11,988 nt of DNA from Armatimonadota bacterium. GTDB taxonomy: Bacteria > Armatimonadota > UBA10988 > DTZQ01. Under the pieces are notes generated by a model. That model saw nothing but the letters and a program-made list of their open reading frames with translations. It was not told where the DNA came from and searched no databases. Location of the stretch: the NCBI GenBank assembly GCA_012961305.1, contig DTZQ01000051.1:1-11988 (forward strand), read 5' to 3'. Each line of letters opens with the position of its first letter. Position 1 is the first letter of the stretch. This document shows positions 1 to 7,800 of this stretch, in pieces. The position numbers and the translations under genes were made by a program.

Positions 1-42
1 GGCATAAGTCCCTCACCCGTGGATTGACACGGGCTCATTCTG

Positions 43-59
43 GTCAAAGTCACTTTGAC
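43..59. promoter_or_regulatory. 17-bp perfect palindrome, possible operator
   Basis: The sequence GTCAAAGT-C-ACTTTGAC is a perfect inverted repeat with a single central base. Its one-base centre makes it a poor RNA hairpin but a plausible site for a dimeric DNA-binding protein. It could regulate a gene left of the window. No binding protein can be named. Confidence 0.3.
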
Positions 60-99
60 ACAGTTTGAGGAACCAGGCTCCAGAGCATCACCCACAAAA

Positions 100-133
100 A
101 ATCCCCCGCAGGGGAGGTGACCTGCGGGGGATT
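100..133 (-). terminator. Intrinsic terminator of the leftward operon
   Basis: Bases 100-112 and 121-133 form a perfect 13-bp stem, mostly GC, with an 8-base loop. Read on the minus strand the stem runs straight into a T tract (complement of the A run at 96-101). It lies 36 bases past the stop codon of the leftward beta-barrel gene. On the plus strand the hairpin is followed by a weaker, interrupted T run, so it could also slow transcription from the other side. Confidence 0.9.
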
Positions 134-168
134 CCCTTTTCTGGGGGCGTATGCGAGGTGCAGGCGGG

Positions 169-3100
169 TCAGAAGGGCAAGCGATAGTCAACGTTGATGC
201 GATACCGCTCAAAGTCCGGCGTATCACGCTGTCCATCGGGATTGGCATACCAGCCGGAGATGACCAATTGGTGGTCGGCATCGAAAGTGCGGGTATACTC
301 GAAGGAGTAACGGGCAATACCCTGGCGAGCGTTCAAGTTTTGCTCGAAGAAATGCTCCCGGGCATACTGGACGTTCAGGTTTTCCCGGCGCGAGGGACGG
401 AACTGCAACCTACCACTGGCGGTGATGTAGTCTTTGCCCTTGAAGCGTCCTCCCGGTGCCTTCTGGACTTCGAGGTACTCGAACTGGAGACCCAACCGTT
501 GACCCAACCAGGTCTTGGGAGCGGTGAAAGTGTATTTCATCTGCGCGGTGGGGATAATCCGCCTTTTCTTGTCCAGCGGGTTGCGGAGGTAACTGGCCCT
601 CAACTCTCCACCCTGACCGAACTGCTGCACTACGCTCCAGCCTTTTGTGGCCAGCCCTTTGGTTTCGCCCTCATCGCGGTCGGTGTAATGGCCGGACACG
701 GTGAGGCCCCGCCAGAGAGGGAGGTTGACTTCCACTTGTCGGGTCATCCGCAGCGAACCCTCAGCCGGCGACTGCTCCGCGTAACTTAACCGCAGCAGAG
801 GCGGTGCACCTTTAGGGCCGTTTACCGTTAGGCCGAAGGTTCGCGTTCCCACCACCTTCCTTCCATCCTGCTCTCGCCGAGTTAAAGCGGCCGTAAACAC
901 AGCCCGCGGGCTCAGGGGTTGAGCCAATTGGAGGCCCACCTCGGTATGTCGGGCCCCCTCCTCAATGGACATAGTTTCGCGCCACAGCCGCAGGTTAGTC
1001 CGGCCCGGCTTCCAAGTCAGGGCCAGGCGCGTGCCCCGAGCATCGGCCAACTGCTGCTTCCAGCGTCTACCCGCTTGGGGATAGTTCCAGTGGTGAACCC
1101 GCCGATGGGTAGCACTCAAGGTCAGGTTGTCCGCCAGTTTCCGCTGGAACTCCACCGCCCAGCGTTCCCGGGTGGGCTGTTCGGACTCCTTCACTTCCTC
1201 AAAGGTAGCGGTCAGGCCCAGACGGGTGTCCAGGGTGTAACTCGAAGCCACCCGCCGACCTTTGGCCCGGTCGTCTTCCACCCGGCTCAGGCTCAACTTG
1301 GCCCCGCCGCGCAGTTGGGTCACCAGGCGGGTTTTCCATTGCGATTCTTCCACCGCCTCCTCCTCGTTCCGCCGCCGGGTAACGTCGGTGCGGGTCAGGG
1401 ACAGTTGCGTTCGGCCCATACGATGGGTCAGGCTCAACACCTGCCGGTCGAGCCGGCTTACCCCTTGGGCACTGCGGCCGGTGCGGAAGGCATCGGTACT
1501 GTCCACCTGGGCCAGCCGTTCCAGCTGGAAAGTCGTGCGGGCGGAAAGAGCGTATTTCAACCCCTGCTTAATGTACTCCTGCCAGGTGCCCTTACCCTCT
1601 TCCCCGCTGCGGTTTTGGTAGCGCTGGCCTTCGATGCGGGTGAGAGAGAGATGGCGGGTAGGCTGCAGCGCGTACTGGGTGATTTCCTCCCGCACTCCTG
1701 CCCGCCGCTCTTTGGCCCAGTTTTCGTATCCCGTCTGTTTGAAAGCCGAGAAGTTGTGGTCAGCGGCCTTAACGGTACGGGTCAGGCTGAACCGCCCCGC
1801 CAGCGACAGTTGCCAGCGCTCATCCTGCAGGCGCGCCCCTTGAGCATCAGCAAGGCTGCGCCGCCAGGCGGTCAGGGACAAATGTCGGCCCGGCTTGAAC
1901 TCCAGGGTTTCGTAACGGTCACTAAAGCCGGGCAAAGCAGAGGGAGTGACCGTCCAGGGCTTGGCTGCGGTGCCCAACTTGCGCTGGGCCAGACCGAACT
2001 CTCCCTTGCCCGGCAGGGCCTTGTCCAGCGCCCGGTTAGGCTTGAACTTGGGGTCTATGCGCACCGTATCCGCCCGATAAGTGAGGGCTCCTAAGGTCAG
2101 CGCCCGGGTCTCTCGGACCATTCCCCGGTCAGTACGAGTATCGGTCAGACCTCGCTCTTGCCAGACCACCTGGGTCCGGTCCGTCAGGGCCAGGCGGACC
2201 CCCCAGTCGTGGTCGCGGAAACCCCGGCGCCGGGCGTCCAACTTGAACTCCCGGGCGGCGGCAAAACGCTCTCCCATATTGGCCAGACGAGCATGGAAGG
2301 AGAGACCTCGCTTGCTTTCGCGGGTCAGGCTCAGGCTCCAGGCCTCGTCGCTCAGCAAGTCAGTGGGGGAGGGACGAGGTTCAACCTTCTGGTCTTTACT
2401 CTGGAGGGCCCGGCTGCGCGTCTGGGTCAAAGCCCATTGGCGGTCGGGCATGACCATTCGCTCCAACCGCCGCTGGAAGGGGTCTACTTCTCGCTCTTGC
2501 CCCTCACTGCGGGCCAGGCTGAAGTGAAAAGTGAGGTTCCGGCCGAGAATGAACCCCTGCTTGCCAGTACCGATTTGGTAAGCCCTCATGTCCGGGCCCA
2601 AAGTGCCATCTTTGGCCACCGCTCCTGGTCGCATGGCGTAGCGCACCTGCAGCCGTTCGGCCCAACCCCGGGCGCTCGGTTCTCCGCCCACGGCCACTCC
2701 CTCCGTGCCCACGGCCGCGAAGTTCACTTCGTCCTGCGTCGCTCCCGCAATGCCCGGGGGATTGGGCACTACTCCTGCAATACCTACAATGCCCGGCCTC
2801 CTCCCGGCGGGAGGGGCCTCAGTCCAGCGGTAGTTCACCACTATCAGGGCTGTAGGGGCTACGGGGTCGGTGAAATGGAGGGTGCGATTGAGGTAGTCCA
2901 CCACGTAGTGGACCCCTCGCCGCAGGCGGACGCCGTTGACGAAGACCTCCTCGCTTCGGGGCAGCACGCGCATGCGGCGCTGCCGAGCCAACTGCACGTC
3001 GGCTGCGGTGGCCGAAGCCAATTGCAGAATGCGCCCGTTGCGCACCTGGTCCCCCCGGAACCGGTCAGTACGGACCAGTCCCCGCAGCCGGGCTTCCTGG

Positions 3101-3246
3101 GCGGCGCTGGTGATAATGCCCTGGGTGAGCCCCGGCGTGATACCCTGAGGACGGGGCCCACCCCAAACGGCACTGGCGACCGTTAGCACTGCTAACGCTG
3201 CCCACCTTCCTGTCCCCTGGCCTAATTGTTTATTTTGCCGCTGCAT
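169..3246 (-). CDS. Predicted outer-membrane beta-barrel protein
   Basis: Encodes about 1025 aa. The N-terminus looks like a Sec signal peptide: a basic stretch, then a hydrophobic core (AALAVLTVASAVWG) near residues 16-29. Residues about 98-141 form a small module (VFVNGVRLRRGVHYVVDY...) that recurs in the divergent barrel gene at 4818. The rest is arginine-rich and alternates hydrophobic and polar residues, as beta-strands do. Many strands start with a variant of LSLTR (at least five LSLT copies plus FSLTR and LSLSR). The protein ends YRINVDYRLPF; a terminal Phe after a strand is the usual outer-membrane assembly signal. I chose the ATG at 3246. A TTG at 3267, touching the upstream TAA, adds seven residues; neither start has a clear ribosome site, so translation is probably coupled to the upstream anti-sigma-like gene. 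Substrate unknown; no plug domain or catalytic motif seen. The barrel assignment is inference from composition and ends. Confidence 0.75.
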   Translation of the reverse strand: MQRQNKQLGQGTGRWAALAVLTVASAVWGGPRPQGITPGLTQGIITSAAQEARLRGLVRTDRFRGDQVRNGRILQLASATAADVQLARQRRMRVLPRSEEVFVNGVRLRRGVHYVVDYLNRTLHFTDPVAPTALIVVNYRWTEAPPAGRRPGIVGIAGVVPNPPGIAGATQDEVNFAAVGTEGVAVGGEPSARGWAERLQVRYAMRPGAVAKDGTLGPDMRAYQIGTGKQGFILGRNLTFHFSLARSEGQEREVDPFQRRLERMVMPDRQWALTQTRSRALQSKDQKVEPRPSPTDLLSDEAWSLSLTRESKRGLSFHARLANMGERFAAAREFKLDARRRGFRDHDWGVRLALTDRTQVVWQERGLTDTRTDRGMVRETRALTLGALTYRADTVRIDPKFKPNRALDKALPGKGEFGLAQRKLGTAAKPWTVTPSALPGFSDRYETLEFKPGRHLSLTAWRRSLADAQGARLQDERWQLSLAGRFSLTRTVKAADHNFSAFKQTGYENWAKERRAGVREEITQYALQPTRHLSLTRIEGQRYQNRSGEEGKGTWQEYIKQGLKYALSARTTFQLERLAQVDSTDAFRTGRSAQGVSRLDRQVLSLTHRMGRTQLSLTRTDVTRRRNEEEAVEESQWKTRLVTQLRGGAKLSLSRVEDDRAKGRRVASSYTLDTRLGLTATFEEVKESEQPTRERWAVEFQRKLADNLTLSATHRRVHHWNYPQAGRRWKQQLADARGTRLALTWKPGRTNLRLWRETMSIEEGARHTEVGLQLAQPLSPRAVFTAALTRREQDGRKVVGTRTFGLTVNGPKGAPPLLRLSYAEQSPAEGSLRMTRQVEVNLPLWRGLTVSGHYTDRDEGETKGLATKGWSVVQQFGQGGELRASYLRNPLDKKRRIIPTAQMKYTFTAPKTWLGQRLGLQFEYLEVQKAPGGRFKGKDYITASGRLQFRPSRRENLNVQYAREHFFEQNLNARQGIARYSFEYTRTFDADHQLVISGWYANPDGQRDTPDFERYRINVDYRLPF

Positions 3247-3267
3247 CGGTTTCTTTAGTAGCGCCAA

Positions 3268-4578
3268 TTAAAACTTAAGTTCCACTAAGGGCACTCCCGG
3301 CAGTTCCTCCTCCTTCACCGGTGGGCCTTCCTTCACATCGCGGGTCAGGGCTTCCAGGGCTTCGGTCAACCTTTCTCCAATTCCCATAGGCTCTACTTCT
3401 ACCGGCGCTACTTTCACCCGCTCCGCTGGGTGGATACTCTCGGGCGGAGGTACTACCTCACCCCCCACGGGCTCCACCGTACCTACACTTTCCTGTACTG
3501 CATGAGTCGGGCTGGGCGGTTCGGTAGGCTCGGCTATGGAGGCCACCACCATCCCGCTGAACAGCCGCTCCAAACCCTCTGCCAGCGAGGGGGTGAAGGT
3601 CTCTTCAGTTTCCCCCTCAGTTTCCCGTGGCCTCATAATAGGTCCGGCGTCTGCTAACAAAACGGGTTCCTCTGACGGCTCGGACGCTAAAGCCATCGCC
3701 GGCACTTCCTCTGGGGCAGCCGGAGCCTTCTCCGAGGGGCCAGGAGAAGAGGGAGGAGTGGCGCTCGCCAACCTGACAGGCTTGGGTGGGGCCGGAGCCT
3801 CGACCTTCTGGGGTGTCCCCGTTTCCCTCGGCCCTGCCGGTACAGCAGGTGTTACGGGAGTAGTTACTACGGGTTCCTCCTCCACCCTCGTCGGCTGCAC
3901 TTCAGCCGCTGGGGGTGTGGCAACCGGCGTCGGTTCGGCCGGCGGGGCCTCGGCTATTAGCCGGGGAGCAACAGCCATGGACTCCGGGGGCGGGACAACC
4001 GAGGGGCGGTAAAACCATCCCCAACCCAAAGCCAGCACTACCACCACAGCCGCCGCCAAGGCGGGCGCCCAGGCGGGAGTGGGTTGAGGCCAGGAAACCC
4101 GCAAGCGGGCCCACAGGATAGTAGGCTGCTCCAGGCCCAGATGGGCGTAAATGCGCGCCCGCAGGTCGGCCGGGGGAGCCACCAGCGGCACCCGGCGGGT
4201 CAACTGTACCGTTTGCTTCAAAGCGGCAAAAGCACGGCGACAATCGGTACAGACAGCCAAATGTCGTCGCACCAATCGCTTCTGGGCGCGGGTCAGCACT
4301 CCGTCTAAGTGCTCGCTCAGCAGGGGTAAAACCGTTTCACAGGTCAAAACTGGAACCCGCTCTGGAGCCACGGCTACTAAAATGCCTTCCCGCACCCGAG
4401 GCGGAGGGGCTACTTCCGGGACCGCCGCCAGCCAGGCCCGCATCCGCTGAACCTCTTCTGCCTCGGCCCGGCACTCCCCACACTGCTGCAGGTGAGCCCC
4501 CACCTCAGCCGCCTGGGCATTCGCTAATTCCTGAGCATAGTATTCAAACAATAAACTTTTTACCTGTTCGCACTTCAT
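3268..4578 (-). CDS. Membrane anti-sigma-like protein with two zinc-finger motifs
   Basis: Encodes 436 aa. The cytoplasmic part has two copies of the zf-HC2 anti-sigma zinc motif: C3...H29-x3-C33-x2-C36 and C80...H106-x3-C110-x2-C113. In known families this fold binds and silences an ECF sigma factor. One membrane helix follows at about residues 170-190. The remaining ~245 residues are proline-, glutamate- and threonine-rich, predicted outside the cytoplasmic membrane, with no recognisable enzyme domain; they resemble a spacer such as that of TonB. The ATG at 4578 has a GAGGG ribosome site nine bases upstream. Odd points: no sigma factor gene is adjacent, since the neighbour upstream is the divergent barrel gene, and two zinc motifs in tandem are more than usual. 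The gene runs directly into the barrel gene at 3246, suggesting linked envelope sensing and barrel expression. It could instead be a structural zf-HC2 protein not tied to a sigma factor. Confidence 0.8.
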   Translation of the reverse strand: MKCEQVKSLLFEYYAQELANAQAAEVGAHLQQCGECRAEAEEVQRMRAWLAAVPEVAPPPRVREGILVAVAPERVPVLTCETVLPLLSEHLDGVLTRAQKRLVRRHLAVCTDCRRAFAALKQTVQLTRRVPLVAPPADLRARIYAHLGLEQPTILWARLRVSWPQPTPAWAPALAAAVVVVLALGWGWFYRPSVVPPPESMAVAPRLIAEAPPAEPTPVATPPAAEVQPTRVEEEPVVTTPVTPAVPAGPRETGTPQKVEAPAPPKPVRLASATPPSSPGPSEKAPAAPEEVPAMALASEPSEEPVLLADAGPIMRPRETEGETEETFTPSLAEGLERLFSGMVVASIAEPTEPPSPTHAVQESVGTVEPVGGEVVPPPESIHPAERVKVAPVEVEPMGIGERLTEALEALTRDVKEGPPVKEEELPGVPLVELKF

Positions 4579-4634
4579 TTCCGGCTACCCTCTTGCAGGA
4601 AGCATGTTTGGTGAAGGATGTTCCCTCAAATCAG

Positions 4635-4663
4635 TATGACAAAGTACAACCCCAAAAGTTTCC
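4635..4663 (-). promoter_or_regulatory. ECF-sigma-like promoter for the anti-sigma-like gene
   Basis: On the minus strand GGAAAC (4663-4658) is followed 17 bases later by GTCATA (4640-4635). ECF sigma factors typically use an AAC-containing -35 box and a GTC-type -10 box at about this spacing. The predicted transcript start would be near 4628, about 50 bases before the ATG at 4578. No good sigma70 promoter was seen in this direction. The match is short, so chance cannot be excluded. Confidence 0.35.
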
Positions 4664-4685
4664 GTTGCCGGAAAAAATTCCGCAA

Positions 4686-4723
4686 AAGTTGAACTCTGGG
4701 AGCAGACGCCAGAAGTTAAACTT
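4686..4723. promoter_or_regulatory. Pair of operator-like quasi-palindromes
   Basis: AAGTT-G-AACTC (4686-4696) and AAGTT-A-AACTT (4713-4723) match at nine of eleven positions and start 27 bp apart. The second is a perfect inverted repeat and overlaps the first bases of the -35 box at 4722. The placement suits a transcription factor acting on the rightward promoter. This is inference from symmetry and position only. Confidence 0.35.
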
Positions 4724-4750
4724 GCATTTTTCGCCCGGATAGGGTATAAT
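4722..4750 (+). promoter_or_regulatory. Sigma70-type promoter of the rightward barrel gene
   Basis: TTGCAT (4722-4727), a 17-bp spacer and a perfect TATAAT (4745-4750). Transcription would start near 4757, leaving about 60 bases of leader before the ATG at 4818. Confidence 0.8.
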
Positions 4751-4817
4751 TTAGGTAGGGTCAAGCCCCTATCCCGTTTGGGAGTGCGTCTTGGTGGGTA
4801 TAGTGGGAAAGGAACCC

Positions 4818-7800
4818 ATGAGGCGATTGCTGTTCACTTTCATAGTTATCGGCTGCTTAGCTGCGAGCCCTTCGGCCACGGCCCAGGGATATTTTGGTGG
4901 TTCGGGGTACTTTTCCGGCGGCGGTTATTGGGGGGGAGGATACGGTGGCGGTTCTGGAGGTTGGGGAGGCTATGGTGGCTGGGGTGGCTACGGAGGTTGG
5001 GGTGGGCCACGGGGAATGCCCCGGAAGGACCGGCTGACCGTCTCCGGCAGCGGTTATTTGACCTTCCGGGAATATACCGTCACCGGTCGGGAACAAACTT
5101 TCCGCCGGGACACCTACGGCCAGAACGACCGCTTCCAAAACCGAGCCGACTTGCTCATCAGCGGCCCGGTGTGGAAAAACCTGTACGTGCACGCCCAGGT
5201 GTATCGCGACAGTTACGGCATCACTCCTGTCCGGCCGGTCTTCAGGTTCATGTGGCTGGGGCACGATGCCCAGGTGACGGTGGGAGACATCTCCCCCAAC
5301 TTGGGGCAGGGGAACGAGTTTGTGATTTTCAGCGGTCGCTCTCTCCGGGGGGTGCAAATTGAAGGGCAGTTGGGCCGGCAGGGACGGTTTCTGACCTTTG
5401 GCTCCCTTATCGCCAGTCGGGTACAGACGGAAAGTTTCCCCGGCGACGGCACCGCCGGGCCCTATCAGTTGAAGTACAAACCCATCGTGCAGGGCAGCGA
5501 AGTGGTGTACGTGGATGGAGTGCGACAGCGGTTTGGCCTGGACGGCGACTACACGATGGATTACATTAATGGCTGGCTGACTTTCAACGGCACCCGCATC
5601 ATTGCCCCTACTCAGACCATTGAAATCAGTTACGAAACTTACGGCACCGGGGAGACCAAAGACCAACTCTTCGGCATCCGTTTGGATTCCTCCCTCACCC
5701 CGCGCCTCACCCTGGGGTTGACTTACCTGGGGCAGCGGGCAGGGACCCGTTTACCCCCCGGAACAGTGCAACAGGAGCAGCGAGGGGTGGACGTAATTGT
5801 TTCCCCGACCAATTCACAAGGGCCGTTTTACGTGCGCACCCCTGGCCCCATGGTGCCCGAATCAGAAACGGTTACCGTCAACGGCCAGGCCCAAGTTCGC
5901 AACGTACACTACTTCATCAACTACGAAACGGCTGCCCTTAACTTCGTTCAGCCCATTCCCGAGGGCACGGAAATCGTAGTTCGTTTCAAGTACCTGGAGG
6001 AGTTCGACCGGGCTTCGGGCGACCGGGGCATTTTGGGACTGGATGGCAGTTTGACCCTGGGTCGGGGACTGACCATAAACGCCCAGTACGCCATCAGCGA
6101 CGGAGCCATCAACACCCGCGGAGGTTACGGCTTCGGGGGATTAGGTGGTTATGGCGGCTACTACGGCGGCTATGGGAGTTACGGCAGTTACGGCGGCTAT
6201 GGCAGTTACAGCGGTTCCAGTGGTTGGGGAGGGTACAGCACCTATGGGGGCAGTTATCCGGGTCTTTTCCGCCAGGCTTCGCTTCCCCCGCGTACTGGTC
6301 GCGGAGAGGCCCTACGCCTGCGGGCCACGGGACAGTGGAAGGCTTTTAACTTCAGTGCGGAGTACAAAAACATTGGCGACAACTTCACCCCCGTGGACAG
6401 CACCGGCTTCTTCTACAACGAACGGGGCTTCAACTTCAACCTGGCCTACAGTCCTTCGCCGAAACTGAACGTGTACTACCGCTATGACCGCTACGAGCGG
6501 CCCGAAAGCAGCGGGCTCCCTGCGGAAACTGCCGGCCGTCTCATTGCCACCCAGAGCAGCGGGGGCCTGACTTGGCGGTTCGGCTCGGCCTCGCAGTTGA
6601 CCCTTTCCCACAATACCTACGGCAATTTGGGCACGTTGCGCGAGACCTCCCTGTCCCGCGATTCCCTAAGCATCTCCCATCGCTTTGGCAGTTTCAACTT
6701 CCTGGGTTCCTTCGACCGCTCGGTGAACTTCAGCGCGACCTATCAGACGGGCGAGCAAACCACCCCCGGCGGCTTCTCCTCCCTGTACGGCGAGGGACGC
6801 AGCGAAACCCGCTCCGGCCGCCTGGCCCTCTCCTACGATGCCTCCAACGGGCGGTTCGGACTGCGGGCCGATTATGCCTTCAGCGAGGCCCTCAGCAGCC
6901 GGGCCTGCACCCGGTCGGAAAGTGCCAACTTCGGGGTCAATTTCGTGCCCACCGAAATGGTCTCCCTCAACATCAGCCATCGCCTGAGTAAAAGCCGCAG
7001 TACCGCCAACCCAGACCTCATCGTCACCGGCCTTGAGGGAACCCCGAGCAGTACTCCAGAAGCGACGGCCGGAACACCGCCGGAAACCTCTCCCAACCGC
7101 CAGTACTTCGGCGGGTTCAGCAACAATCCCTTCGGCGGCTATGGAGGCTACGGCGGTTACAGTGGGTTCAGCAGTTTCGGAACCTACGGCTACGGCTCCA
7201 ACACCAACAGCGTCAGTACGGCGGTGGCTTTGAACTTTACCCCTCCCGGTCCCTGGAGTTTCAGCCTCAGTTACGACAAACAGTACTATGAGGGCCGCTT
7301 TGCCGGGGCTGGCAACCAGACGGAGGGGCTGTCTTTCCAGTTCGGCTGCCAGTTGGCGCAGAATTTGAACTTCGGGGGCAGTTACAGCCTCCAAGGACTG
7401 CGCTACTTAGACCAAAATGAAGTCACCCATACCAACATTTTCAACCTCAACCTGAGTTTCCAACCCTCGTCGCAGGTGCGCCTCAACTTGGATTTCCAAG
7501 ACATGCGCACGGACAGCAAAGAGGGCAATCGTCCTCTGCCGCTCAGCACCGGGCTGGGCGCGGGAACGGGATTGAACCCGCTGCCGGGCAGCGGCCTGGG
7601 CACAGGGGTCAATCCCAACCTCACTTACAGCAGCACTCCCAACCTGGGAACCACGGGGGGCAGCACCACCTACGGGGGCTACGCTACAGGCTATGGCAGC
7701 AGTTACGGGTATGGCAGTTACTACGGTGGAGGCTACTACGGAGGCTATTACGGGGGAGGAATGGGCAGTTTGAGCAACCGGTTCCTCTCCTACGGCATTG

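Larger units (their letters stand above)
1..168. other. Non-coding left edge
   Basis: I see no credible gene here. The stretch holds a 17-bp perfect palindrome (43-59) and the terminator of the leftward operon (100-133). Two TTGACA words (24-29 and 55-60) look like promoter -35 boxes, but neither has a -10 box at a suitable distance. Confidence 0.6.
4579..4817. promoter_or_regulatory. Divergent regulatory region between the two envelope units
   Basis: No gene is seen here. The stretch holds the leftward ECF-like promoter (4635-4663), the rightward sigma70 promoter (4722-4750) and several symmetrical elements. These include TTTCCG/CGGAAA (4659-4664 and 4669-4674), CAAAAGTT twice exactly 30 bp apart (4653 and 4683), and two AAGTT-N-AACT[CT] quasi-palindromes (4686-4696, 4713-4723). 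The region is visibly more AT-rich than the flanking genes. Confidence 0.6.

Noticed and set aside
24..83. Promoters based on the TTGACA words at 24 and 55
   Set aside because: Bases at the 17-bp distance read AAGTCA and CTCCAG, unlike any -10 box.
919..2094. 391-codon plus-strand frame opposite the leftward barrel gene, and similar frames at 151-789 and 2158-3186
   Set aside because: They mirror a GC-rich coding strand, lack ribosome sites and recognisable domains, and the minus-strand protein has a signal peptide, strand pattern and terminator.
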